DNA of 64,000 bases from Deltaproteobacteria bacterium (GTDB taxonomy: Bacteria > Desulfobacterota > Dissulfuribacteria > Dissulfuribacterales > QOAL01): contig JAJRZR010000035.1 of the NCBI GenBank assembly GCA_024275145.1, positions 1 to 64,000 of the forward strand, read 5' to 3'. The position numbers and the translations under genes were made by a program. This document shows positions 44,342 to 52,704 of this stretch, piece after piece. The notes below the pieces were generated by a model. The model did no database searches, was not told the origin of the DNA, and saw only the letters and a list, made by a program, of their open reading frames with translations. The stretch's first letter is position 1, and each line of letters opens with the position of its first letter.

Positions 44342-45082
44342 ATGAAAATAATGCGCAAGATAATTGAAATAGACGAAACCCTCTGTGATGGCTGCGGCCT
44401 CTGTGTCCCTGCCTGTGCAGAAGGGGCAATAGCAATCATCGATCGAAAGGCCCGGCTAGTGTCAGAAAGATATTGTGACGGCCTGGGTGCCTGCCTGGGA
44501 AACTGCCCTACCGGTGCCTTGAAGGTAATCGAACGGCAAGCGGAAGATTTCGACGAAGAGGCGGTAAAGGAACACCTGAAAAGGCGGGACGATGTAAAGG
44601 AAACGGCCCCAAGTACCCCGCCCAGGACGTGTCCATCGGCAAGAATAATGGACCTAGACCGCCCAACCCCTTGCCAGGAGGCAAACCGGCCCGTATCGCA
44701 GAGGCCAAGGGCTTCGTTGCTCAGTAACTGGCCATTACAAATAAGGCTGGTGCCACCTGACGCTCCGTTCCTGAAGGATGCAAACCTGTTAATCGCCGCA
44801 GACTGCACCGCTGTGGCATATCCTGATTTCCATAACCAATTTGTAAGGAGCCGCATCGTACTGCTTGGCTGCCCCAAGTTCGACGATCAATCCGCATATA
44901 TAGAAAAATTTGCAGCGATATTTAGGGCCGCTGATATCAAAAAAATTACGTGCCTGATCATGGAGGTCCCATGTTGCGCCACTATGATGGTATTGATAGA
45001 CAAGGCAATGGAGATGGCCGGCAGGTCTGTTCCCGTGGAAAATATAATAATCAGTCCGAAGGGCGATATTGTAAAGAGATAG
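44342..45082 (+). CDS. Two-cluster 4Fe-4S ferredoxin protein
   Basis: A 246-residue soluble iron-sulfur protein. The first cluster motif is CDGCGLCVPACAEGAI; the second is a variant, CDGLGACLGNCPTGAL, lacking the usual first CxxC spacing. The C-terminal region has CTAVAYPDFH and VLLGCPKFDD, then MEVPCCATM, a Cys-rich pattern seen in the larger ferredoxin-like proteins of anaerobes. It is divergent from the sulfite-reductase-like gene and may be its electron partner. ATG 44342 has AAAGGA about 14 bases upstream. A strong terminator follows. Confidence 0.87.
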   Translation: MKIMRKIIEIDETLCDGCGLCVPACAEGAIAIIDRKARLVSERYCDGLGACLGNCPTGALKVIERQAEDFDEEAVKEHLKRRDDVKETAPSTPPRTCPSARIMDLDRPTPCQEANRPVSQRPRASLLSNWPLQIRLVPPDAPFLKDANLLIAADCTAVAYPDFHNQFVRSRIVLLGCPKFDDQSAYIEKFAAIFRAADIKKITCLIMEVPCCATMMVLIDKAMEMAGRSVPVENIIISPKGDIVKR

Positions 45083-45109
45083 GAGGACAAAGGAGGTATG
45101 AGGCTGCCC

Positions 45110-45135
45110 AGGGATGCCTTCAGGCATCCCTTTTT
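45110..45135 (+). terminator. Rho-independent terminator of ferredoxin gene
   Basis: AGGGATGCC TTCA GGCATCCCT forms a perfect 9-bp stem with a tetraloop, followed by TTTT. It lies 28 bases after the ferredoxin stop. Confidence 0.92.
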
Positions 45136-45185
45136 GGATTACATAGGGCGTAACCCGGCCCATGACTGCAGGATCTGACCCATTT

Positions 45186-45213
45186 TAAAGCTGAATCATC
45201 AAGGTCTCGATAA
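45186..45213 (+). promoter_or_regulatory. Probable sigma-28 promoter of flaG
   Basis: TAAAG at 45186 and CTCGATAA ending at 45213 resemble the FliA consensus, but the spacer after TAAA is 16 rather than 15 bases. It lies about 95 bases before flaG, a late flagellar gene, which raises its likelihood. Confidence 0.45.
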
Positions 45214-45308
45214 GTAAAATAAGGGATAAACCAGGCTTGGGACCTAGATAAGAAAATCGGCCCAGGATTGGATAGCATGAAAATTTACAACGATCAGGAG
45301 ACCCGACC

Positions 45309-45731
45309 ATGGATACCAAGGGTATAGAATTTTTGAACCCGCATCCGGTACCGATGAACCGGATCGACATGGACAAGAAAGACATCCCTGCCATCAAACC
45401 CATAGAGGCAATTAGCAAGAGCCTGATGGATCAGGTCTTAAACCAGGCAAGGCCCAGGGACGACGACCAATCGACTACCAACCTTTACAATGACTGGCCA
45501 CCGGAAAAGGTGGCAAAGGCGGCCAAGGACTTACTCACCGAACGTCTGGGGAATTCGAAAAACCTGGAAGTAGACTGGAAATTTGATCAAAAGCATGCAG
45601 TTCTGGTTATCCAGGTAAAAGACAAGCATACGGGTGAAGTCATCAGGCAGGTCCCACCGGAAGATGTCCTGAAGGGGTTCGATCTTTTCAAACCGGATTC
45701 CACTGGCGCCCTGTTGGACAAAAAGGCCTGA
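45309..45731 (+). CDS. flaG: FlaG family flagellar protein
   Basis: A 140-residue protein whose C-terminal 75 residues are the FlaG domain (AVLVIQVKDKHTGEVIRQVPPEDVLKGF). FlaG proteins affect filament length or assembly in polar flagellates. The N-terminal half is low in conservation, as usual. It is separate from the main flagellar run, with its own sigma-28-like promoter. CAGGAG lies 13 bases before the ATG. No flagellin gene is adjacent. Confidence 0.9.
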   Translation: MDTKGIEFLNPHPVPMNRIDMDKKDIPAIKPIEAISKSLMDQVLNQARPRDDDQSTTNLYNDWPPEKVAKAAKDLLTERLGNSKNLEVDWKFDQKHAVLVIQVKDKHTGEVIRQVPPEDVLKGFDLFKPDSTGALLDKKA

Positions 45732-46186
45732 TCTTATCCTTTCGCCACCCCCCCAATGCCGCTTCATTGCCGTTTCCCTGTCACGACCTTTACCTACCCC
45801 GTATCCAACCGATCACAAGGCCATTGTTGAAAATTGTGTCCCTTGATCTGTATACGGCAAGATGCCTCAACCTGATTTGATCACCGGGCAGGACCCTTCG
45901 CCCCCTTAATAGAATCTTACAACCTAGTTATTGTAATTTCAGCTAATTGTGATATGTTGCGGGCGTGAGTATGGGTACAGCTGCATTGCTGAACAACCCT
46001 GCATATCCCTGGGGCATGCCCGTGAATTTACATGCCGGGCTGTCGATCTCAAAGGCGCTACCATCGAAAATCGAGGCTCATATGCCGAGAAAGCGTCCTT
46101 CTTTACCAGGGCTTCATCTCTACATCCAAGGGAGACAATAAAAACTATGGACCGCATAAGGGCCTGAACACTCAAGACACCTTGCC
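45732..46186. other. Intergenic region before mazG
   Basis: A 455-bp gap. I saw no clear repeat copy, only an AT-rich stretch near 45915-45960 (TTGTAATTTCAGCTAATTGTGATAT) that could be a promoter. The ORF 45949..46167 has clustered Cys but no ribosome-binding site and is not called. Confidence 0.4.
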
Positions 46187-46987
46187 ATGAAAAGCTACAA
46201 TTACCAGGGAGCATTCCAGAAACTTATTGAGATCATAGACAGGCTCAGGGCACCTGACTGATGTCCCTGGGACCGTGAACAGACACCAGGATCTGTGAGA
46301 AAATATATCCTGGAGGAGGCCTACGAACTCGCAGAGGCTATAGAGAATGAAGGGCCCGGCGAATGCGCCGAGGAACTGGGAGACCTCTTTTTTATGCTCC
46401 TGTTCGTCGCCCGCATGTTCGAGGAGGCAGGGGCCTTTTCACTGGATGACGCGCTCGCCCTGGTCGAGAAAAAGATGATCAGGAGGCATCCCCACATATT
46501 TGGAAACGTCAAGGTAACGAACAGCCAGGAAGTGACCGCCAATTGGCAGGCCATAAAGGCCCAGGAATCCAAAGAAAAGGGGGAGGTCCATAGCGTGCTG
46601 GGGCACCTGCCAAAGGCGCTTCCTGCCCTGCAACGGGCCTTCAGGATCGGCGAGAGGGCATCGAGGGTAGGATTCGACTGGGAAGATGCCGAAGGTGTAT
46701 GGGACAAGATCGAGGAAGAACAGAGGGAGCTGAAAAAGGCCATTGAAGCAGGTAGAAAAGAGGAGGTCGAGATGGAATTGGGCGACCTGTTGTTTTCCGT
46801 AGCCAATCTGGCCCGAAAGTTGGGGATCAATCCAGAGGAGGCCTTGAAGGGTACCCTGGAAAGGTTCATTTCCAGGTTTCAGCTCATGGAAAGGTCACTT
46901 GGCAAGGCCGGAAAGGATATGGCCGGCTCTTCCAGCAAGGAACTTGAACAGGCGTGGGAAGACGTAAAGGGCTTGGGGAAAATATAA
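46187..46987 (+). pseudogene. mazG: MazG NTP pyrophosphohydrolase with in-frame TGA
   Basis: From ATG 46187 the frame reads KLIEIIDRLRAPD, TGA (46259-46261), then CPWDREQTPGSVRKYILEEAYELAEAI and a complete two-domain MazG (about 267 codons in all). In relatives the codon before CPWD is Gly (E. coli NGCPWD), so GGA to TGA is a one-base change. The catalytic helices EEAYEL...EELGDL and the second EMELGDLLFSVAN are intact. Reading could restart at GTG 46295, losing the CPWD helix. Options are a recent nonsense mutation, a sequencing error or UGA recoding. mnmG follows by 1 base. Confidence 0.8.
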
Positions 46988-46988
46988 T

Positions 46989-48860
46989 ATGTCTGTATTT
47001 CCCAAGGAATACGGCGTAATCGTGGTCGGAGCGGGCCATGCAGGGTGCGAAGCAGCCTTGGCGTCCGCCCGCCTGGGGATAGAAACCCTGCTACTGACCA
47101 TAAACCTGGACTGTATCGCCGCCATGAGTTGTAACCCCGCGATAGGCGGGCTTGCCAAGGGCCATCTGGTAAAGGAGATAGATGCACTGGGCGGTGAGAT
47201 GGCCAGAAACATCGATGCCACCGGGATACAATTCCGCAAGCTCAACACATCCAAGGGACCAGCGGTGCGGGCCACCAGGGCTCAGGCGGACAGGCTGTTG
47301 TACCGTCTCAGGATGAAAAAGGTCATTGAAGGCCAAAAACATCTTGATATTCACCAGGCGATGGCGGACAAGATCCTGGTTAAGGGCGATATCGTCAAAG
47401 GTATCAGGACAAATACCGGTGAGGAAATACACAGTACATGCGTAGTGATTACCACGGGCACGTTTCTCAGGGGCCTTATCCACATAGGTCTCAAGCATTT
47501 CCCCGCAGGCAGGATGGGGGATCCCCCATCGAACCGCCTCTCGAAATCCATCGCAGCACTTGGCTTCGAGATGGGGCGCCTCAAGACGGGAACGACTCCA
47601 AGACTTCACCGTAACAGCATAGACTTCAGCCGGCTTGAGGTACAGGAGGGCGACACCCCTCCAACCCCCTTTTCCTTCAGGACAACTGCCATATCACTTC
47701 CGCAACGCCCCTGCTTCATTACCTATACCAACGATGAAACACACAGAATCATAGACCAGGCGCTCGGGCGTTCCCCCCTCTTTACAGGAAAAATCAAGGG
47801 AACCGGGGCACGCTACTGCCCGTCCATAGAGGACAAGGTATACCGCTTCCCGGACAGGCCACGCCACCAGATATTCCTTGAGCCAGAGGGCCTGGACACG
47901 GCAGAGATATATCCCAATGGCATCGCCACGAGTCTGCCATTAGATGTCCAGATTGCAATGGTACGAAGCATAAAGGGGCTTGAAAATGCCCAGATACTCA
48001 GACCAGGCTACGCCATAGAATATGATTTTTCAGACCCTACCCAGCTTAACCCTTCCCTTGAAACCCGTTTGGTTCATGGACTGTTTTTCGCCGGCCAGAT
48101 CAATGGAACATCTGGTTACGAAGAGGCCGCGGCCCAGGGCCTGATGGCAGGAATAAATGCGGCCAGATACTGCCTCGACCAAGCCCCCTTGGTACTCGAC
48201 AGGTCCCAGGCCTATATCGGTGTGCTCATAGATGATCTGGTCACCAAGGGTACCAGAGAACCCTACAGAATGTTTACATCAAGGGCAGAATATCGTCTGC
48301 TGCTAAGGGAAGACAACGCCGATGTCAGGCTAACACCTATAGGCCGGGACATAGGCCTTATCGACAACGAGGCATGGGATATCTTCAAGACCCGGCGCAG
48401 GCGCCTTGAAGAGGCCCTGGGGCTCCTGAAGGGAATTAAAATAGCACCGTCGGCATCCATCAATGAGTGGCTGGCCTCTGTGGGAAGCAGCCCGATCCCA
48501 CAAACAACCACCCTATTCTCCCTGCTTAAACGCCCTGAGATCAAGATCAAGACCGTTGAAGGGAGATTCGAAGAGGTCAAAAGGTTCCCACCAGAGGTCT
48601 TGGACCAACTCGAGATAGAGACCAAGTACAGCGGTTATATAGAACGTCAGGAACTAGAGGTAAAAAAATTCAAAAAATGGGAGGCCATGCTTTTGCCAGA
48701 GGACCTCGACTATCGGCTGATCCCTGGGCTGTCCAACGAGATAGTAGAGAAGCTATCCAGGCAGCGTCCTGTCTCACTCGGGCAGGCCTCGAGGATATCC
48801 GGGATTACCCCTGCAGCCATCACCGCCATAAGGATATACCTCAAAAAAACCATGGGATAA
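46989..48860 (+). CDS. mnmG: tRNA U34 carboxymethylaminomethyl-modifying enzyme MnmG (GidA)
   Basis: A 623-residue FAD protein that, with MnmE, installs the cmnm5 group at tRNA wobble uridine. The FAD motif GAGHAGCEAALASARLG and the diagnostic MSCNPAIGGLAKGHLV and GPAVRATRAQADR motifs are present, as is the C-terminal GIxPAAI-type helix (RISGITPAAITAIRIYLK) that binds MnmE. The length is standard. It starts one base after the mazG stop, so they are probably co-transcribed. Confidence 0.97.
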   Translation: MSVFPKEYGVIVVGAGHAGCEAALASARLGIETLLLTINLDCIAAMSCNPAIGGLAKGHLVKEIDALGGEMARNIDATGIQFRKLNTSKGPAVRATRAQADRLLYRLRMKKVIEGQKHLDIHQAMADKILVKGDIVKGIRTNTGEEIHSTCVVITTGTFLRGLIHIGLKHFPAGRMGDPPSNRLSKSIAALGFEMGRLKTGTTPRLHRNSIDFSRLEVQEGDTPPTPFSFRTTAISLPQRPCFITYTNDETHRIIDQALGRSPLFTGKIKGTGARYCPSIEDKVYRFPDRPRHQIFLEPEGLDTAEIYPNGIATSLPLDVQIAMVRSIKGLENAQILRPGYAIEYDFSDPTQLNPSLETRLVHGLFFAGQINGTSGYEEAAAQGLMAGINAARYCLDQAPLVLDRSQAYIGVLIDDLVTKGTREPYRMFTSRAEYRLLLREDNADVRLTPIGRDIGLIDNEAWDIFKTRRRRLEEALGLLKGIKIAPSASINEWLASVGSSPIPQTTTLFSLLKRPEIKIKTVEGRFEEVKRFPPEVLDQLEIETKYSGYIERQELEVKKFKKWEAMLLPEDLDYRLIPGLSNEIVEKLSRQRPVSLGQASRISGITPAAITAIRIYLKKTMG

Positions 48861-48870
48861 GGGGGCATCA

Positions 48871-49992
48871 TCAGGCAGATGGGTCATCCTCGCAAGGCAG
48901 GCACACCCTGAAGCAGGCCCCTTTTTCCACTGGTTCAAGGGAAATTTCTCCTCCCAGGTCACTTATTAAATCCCGTGCAAGGAAAAGTCCAAGGCCAAGC
49001 CCTTCGTCCCTCGTACTGACGAAGGGTTCAAAGATGGAGTTGGCGACCTCCCTTGGAATGCCTGTTCCGTTGTCTTTCAACCAGATACAGACACGACCAC
49101 CCTCCTTATCCGCCCATATCTTCAACCTGGTGGCCTGAAGACCTGGTAGTAGGGCATTCTGGCCTATAAGGAACAAGGCATTCCCAAGGACCTTGCCATC
49201 GGTAAAGGCCAACAGATTCCCGGGACAGTCTATCATGATCTTGGTGGTTGAACCAAGACGATTAAGCCTTTCCTGCAACCGTTCCAGGATGGGCAAAAGG
49301 GGAGTCCGTTCCATATGGACCCCCTTTCTCCTGTAAAATTCGAGGATCTCGCTCACCTGCCTGGCTAGATCCCGGGCCTCGTGATAAATGGCCTGGGCCT
49401 GCAAATAGAGTTTCGAATCGTGATATAGGCGCCGGGAAAGCATCTGGGCCTGACCGGAAAGAATTGCCAGGGGCGTTTTGATCTGATGGGCCATCTGGGC
49501 ACTCATCTGCCCAAGTATTGCAAGCCGTTCCTTTTCCTTGAGTCTCCTGGCAAGCGTAAAACTTTCGGTCACGTCCTGGATTAATATCATCTTTTTCCCA
49601 TGGATCTCACCCAGGCGCTGAAAACGGATTATATCGGTACCAAGCTCGAAGATCCTGTTGTCTGTATCAGAGTCCAGGAATTGATTCAGCCGTATGGAAA
49701 CCTCATCACTCCTGGAGAATATCTCCCCTGCGGTCTTGTTCATTCGCCTTGTGGAACCGTCTTCTATCTCAAGAAGCCCTACCCTGATGATATCCGCAAC
49801 CTCCTGGAGCCGCATGGTGGCATACCTTGCCTCCTTGAACCTTTCTGAAGCCAGATCAATCAACAGGCCTGCCGGGCTCTGGGTAGTTCCTGGACAAGAC
49901 CTTATCCTCTTCAAGGCCAAGACAAGGGCCCCCGATGTACCCAACCACAAGATCAACAATACCGTAATGGCAAAAAAACAGGACACTGGCAC
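48871..49992 (-). CDS. Membrane sensor histidine kinase, orphan
   Basis: A 373-residue kinase. One N-terminal membrane segment (FAITVLLILWLGTSGALVLAL) is followed by a PAS-like region (VADIIRVGLLEIEDGSTRRMNKTAGEIFS). The phospho-acceptor helix is MSAQMAHQIKTPLAILSGQA, and the ATPase domain has LIGQNAL (N box, with Gln for the usual xN spacing), DNGTGIP and FEPFVSTRDEGLGLGLFLA. The start is GTG 49992. No response regulator is adjacent. It converges with mnmG and lies directly after a YdcF-like pseudogene. Confidence 0.9.
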   Translation of the reverse strand: MPVSCFFAITVLLILWLGTSGALVLALKRIRSCPGTTQSPAGLLIDLASERFKEARYATMRLQEVADIIRVGLLEIEDGSTRRMNKTAGEIFSRSDEVSIRLNQFLDSDTDNRIFELGTDIIRFQRLGEIHGKKMILIQDVTESFTLARRLKEKERLAILGQMSAQMAHQIKTPLAILSGQAQMLSRRLYHDSKLYLQAQAIYHEARDLARQVSEILEFYRRKGVHMERTPLLPILERLQERLNRLGSTTKIMIDCPGNLLAFTDGKVLGNALFLIGQNALLPGLQATRLKIWADKEGGRVCIWLKDNGTGIPREVANSIFEPFVSTRDEGLGLGLFLARDLISDLGGEISLEPVEKGACFRVCLPCEDDPSA

Positions 49993-50344
49993 AACAGGCT
50001 ACACCTATGCTGAACGTTTTGGCCCTGGAGAAAAGGGCACTGGAATCGGTTTGGGTAAACAATCCCTTTGACATGGACCAAATCGCCCGTGGCGTATGTA
50101 CTGCCGATATCACCATGGAAAGGGGCCCTTGACCAGGGATTGCATACAACCCCCTTGATATTTTCTTCGGTATCCCTGGATCTTTCCTCAAGTATGTACC
50201 CAACCCAACTGGTACCCCCACAAGATCTAACTATACCCATACTCGAGGCATCTACCTGTGGGTATCCACCGAGCAAACATCTTTCCAGCCCCACCGACAG
50301 GAATACTCGCAAACTTCTTGCCTGTTCTTTTCGCGCATATTTCG
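49993..50344 (-). pseudogene. Degraded partial duplicate of the YdcF-like gene
   Basis: Minus-strand frames contain GLERCLLGGYPQVDASSMGIVRSCGGT, then GYILEERSRDTEENIK, then in another frame MVISAVHTPRAIW. The intact neighbour (50345-51163) has GLERRSFDGYPQVDVSRIDTLAVLCGG, NIILEEKSRDTEENIK and LVTSAAHMPRVMW. The copy lacks about 65 residues between the first two blocks and is frameshifted before the third. It is the remnant of a tandem duplication. Confidence 0.75.
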
Positions 50345-51163
50345 TTACGGCCGGTGCTGGAAGCCACCACCTACAAGATACCTCAGGCGGTTCCACAGGA
50401 TACCTGCATATTCATGTACAGCCAGGTCGGATTTGGCAAGGTTCAATGGATCGGGCCAGATATCCCATGGTGTCCAGTGGTATTTACCGGCCAAGAAATT
50501 ACAGGGCACTGGAACCGGTTTGAGGGAATACCTTTGACACAGCCACATCACCCGTGGCATATGTGCTGCCGATGTCACCAGGAAAAAGGGCCTTTGGCCA
50601 AGGATTGCGTGCAGCCTCTTGATATTTTCTTCGGTATCCCTGGATTTCTCCTCAAGTATGATATTCAATCCATCTGGTACTCCAAGCTCCTTGAGCCAGT
50701 CCAACCCGAGCCTTGCCTCGGAAACAGGGCACCTGCCACCAGGCCTGGCACACCCCCCTGCAATAACGAGCGTCTTTATTCCCCTATGCCTACACAATTC
50801 CCATGCCTTTAACAAACGAAGACGTGTATATGGGGTGAGACGGTCAATGACGGGCCGGCCATCCCCCTGGTACATACCCCCACACAACACTGCCAACGTA
50901 TCTATCCTGGAGACATCAACCTGTGGGTATCCATCAAATGAACGTCTTTCCAGCCCATTGATGAGAATATTCGCAACCGGAGCGCTACTGCAAAGGGTAT
51001 AGATTAGAAAGGCCACGAAGAAAAAGGTCTTTGCCATGCCTCTTTTTCGCTTCATTGGCCAGATAAAAAAGCCCAGGAAAAGAAGGATAAATACCGCTCC
51101 AGAGGGTATAAAAAGCAAAGAGACGCCTTTTTTGATGGAAAACAGGAGACCTGATATGTCCAT
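50345..51163 (-). CDS. YdcF/ElyC-like envelope protein (DUF218)
   Basis: A 272-residue protein with two N-terminal membrane segments (GAVFILLFLGFFIWPM and TFFFVAFLIYTLCSS), then a DUF218 domain: IDTLAVLCGGM, KTLVIAGGC, IILEEKSRDTEENIKRL and VTSAAHMPRVMWL. The layout matches ElyC/YdcF proteins linked to lipid carrier or peptidoglycan maintenance, but the enzymatic role is not established. A broken second copy lies just downstream. The start is ATG 51163. Confidence 0.88.
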   Translation of the reverse strand: MDISGLLFSIKKGVSLLFIPSGAVFILLFLGFFIWPMKRKRGMAKTFFFVAFLIYTLCSSAPVANILINGLERRSFDGYPQVDVSRIDTLAVLCGGMYQGDGRPVIDRLTPYTRLRLLKAWELCRHRGIKTLVIAGGCARPGGRCPVSEARLGLDWLKELGVPDGLNIILEEKSRDTEENIKRLHAILGQRPFFLVTSAAHMPRVMWLCQRYSLKPVPVPCNFLAGKYHWTPWDIWPDPLNLAKSDLAVHEYAGILWNRLRYLVGGGFQHRP

Positions 51164-51295
51164 TGGTAAGTTCTGCGGGATAATTTCCGGCTTATCCGAT
51201 GATGGTTGATTGAGTGAGCAAGTATAATATCAAGCCCACCGGGCAAACTCCTTTTTTGCACCGTATGGCAAGTGTTTCCAGGAGCCTATCATCAT

Positions 51296-51330
51296 CAAAA
51301 AAGCCCACTAACTCAACGGCAGTGGGCTAA
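51296..51330 (-). terminator. Rho-independent terminator after tRNA pair
   Basis: On the minus strand AGCCCACTGCC...AGTGGGCT forms an 8-bp stem followed by TTTTTTGATG. It lies 12 bases after the 3' end of tRNA-Asp, as expected for the tRNA-Val/tRNA-Asp transcript. Confidence 0.88.
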
Positions 51331-51341
51331 AACAATAAGAA

Positions 51342-51418
51342 TGGCGGGGCCGACGAGACTCGAACTCGCGACCTCTGGCGTGACAGGCCAGCGTTCTAAC
51401 CGGCTGAACTACGACCCC
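51342..51418 (-). tRNA. tRNA-Asp (anticodon GTC)
   Basis: A 77-base tRNA read on the minus strand. The acceptor GGGGTCG pairs with CGGCCCC, the anticodon loop is CTGTCAC (GTC), the T arm is GCGAGTTCGAGTCTCGT, the discriminator is G and CCA is encoded. Confidence 0.96.
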
Positions 51419-51448
51419 TTGAAACAAATTCTATCTGATTAAACATTC

Positions 51449-51520
51449 ATGCGACCCATGATGTCCTTGGCGTCGCACCCCGGGGTAAAAAACACCGCCC
51501 TGGGGAAGGATATATGTTCA
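51449..51520 (+). repeat. Family B REP-like repeat between two tRNA genes
   Basis: CATGCGACCCATGATGTCC, GTCGCACCCCGGGGTAAAAAACACCGCCC and GATATATGTTCATTAA follow the family B order. It fills the spacer between tRNA-Val and tRNA-Asp. Confidence 0.6.
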
Positions 51521-51525
51521 TTAAG

Positions 51526-51601
51526 TGGTAGGCGGAACAGGGCTTGAACCTGTGACCCCCGGCTTGTAAGGCCGGTGCTCTCCCAACTGAGCTATCCGCC
51601 C
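51526..51601 (-). tRNA. tRNA-Val (anticodon TAC)
   Basis: A 76-base tRNA on the minus strand. The acceptor GGGCGGA pairs with TCCGCCT (with one G-U pair), the D arm is GCTCAGTTGGGAGAGC, the anticodon loop is CTTACAA (TAC), the T arm is CAGGTTCAAGCCCTG, and CCA is encoded. Confidence 0.96.
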
Positions 51602-51681
51602 CAAAATGCGGAACATGTGTAACATCTAGCAAAACACGTGTCAAGCCTGATGAAGACAATTATCAGGTTCATAATCTGGAT

Positions 51682-52335
51682 TTATTCGATCAGATGTCCC
51701 ATCCTGCCGAATCGTGGCATGTGCGTATTAGAGTTCCAACTCCAATAGATCATAAAGGCATAGCCTTTTACGTCTTTTACCGGAACGAACCCCCAAAAAC
51801 GGCTGTCATAGCTTTGGTCCCTGTTGTCACCCATGACAAACAACTTCCCCTTTGGAACCTTTATGGGCCCCATGTTGTCCCTAGGCTGTAAAGAGGCAGG
51901 GATTATTCTGGGATCGGTATGTTGGACCCCTGGCGGCTCATGAAAGAGCTTGCCATTTACATAAACCTTTTTGTTGATGATCTCAACCGTGTCTCCCCCA
52001 ACACCGATGACCCTCTTTATAAAATCCTTCGACCGGTCCAGGGGAAATATGAATACTATCACGTCACCCCTTTCAGGTTGTTCCCCCTTGATCCAAAGCT
52101 CCCGGGTCAAGGGATTCCTGACTCCATAAATGAACTTGTTGACCAGGATGTGGTCCCCAATAAGCAATGTCTTTATCATGGAGCCCGATGGAATCTTGAA
52201 GGCCTGGACCACGAAGGTCCTTATTACCAATGCCAGGAGCAGGGCAAACAGGAATGTCTGGATATACTCCTTGGAGATAGACAGCCATGATCTTGATTCA
52301 GGTGGATCTTGTAATCTTTTATTAGAAGAGTTCAT
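51682..52335 (-). CDS. lepB: Signal peptidase I
   Basis: A 217-residue membrane serine protease that removes signal peptides from exported proteins. A membrane anchor (IQTFLFALLLALVIRTFVVQAF) precedes the catalytic Ser in IPSGSM and the Lys in FIKRVIGVGGDTVE. Box E is FVMGDNRDQSYDSRFWGFV. The single N-terminal anchor and length fit the common bacterial type. A family A end fragment (ATCCAGATTATGAACCTGAT) lies right after its stop. It sits downstream of lepA with a repeat between them. Confidence 0.96.
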   Translation of the reverse strand: MNSSNKRLQDPPESRSWLSISKEYIQTFLFALLLALVIRTFVVQAFKIPSGSMIKTLLIGDHILVNKFIYGVRNPLTRELWIKGEQPERGDVIVFIFPLDRSKDFIKRVIGVGGDTVEIINKKVYVNGKLFHEPPGVQHTDPRIIPASLQPRDNMGPIKVPKGKLFVMGDNRDQSYDSRFWGFVPVKDVKGYAFMIYWSWNSNTHMPRFGRMGHLIE

Positions 52336-52411
52336 GAAAGCAAGATATTAGCCATATCCCGGGCACATGGCAAGGGATTATCCCAAACTTTCGCCTGTCT
52401 ACCGCTTTTAA

Positions 52412-52562
52412 ATCCAAATTATGCAGCTTGCAAATTTGTAAAGAGCAAGCCTGATTCCATAGCACCTTTTTAGTGAATGTTCACATGTCTCAAAATAGTC
52501 ATAACCGCCTTAAATGAAAGAGGAAGTGTTTTTATTCGACATTTGAAGTGCATAATTTGGGT
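52412..52562 (+). repeat. Family A MITE-like repeat, short copy A4
   Basis: A 151-bp copy from CCAAATTATGCAGCTTGCAAATTTG to TTCGACATTTGAAGTGCATAATTTGG. The ends match the longer copies and the middle is mostly deleted, as in internally deleted MITEs. It separates lepA and lepB. Confidence 0.75.
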
Positions 52563-52704
52563 CGAAGGACCATCCGGCCATGAACCAGGATCATGTGGTT
52601 CACGAGCTTGGCGAAAAGGCAAGAGCCTGGCACGAGCACGACCCATCGGTCGAATTATGCATCCAAGGGAATCGGAACCGCGGCCCTCCCCTCTATAAAG
52701 GGGT

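Noticed and set aside
45949-46167. Cys-rich ORF of 72 residues before mazG
   Set aside because: No ribosome-binding site; the composition resembles translated intergenic sequence.
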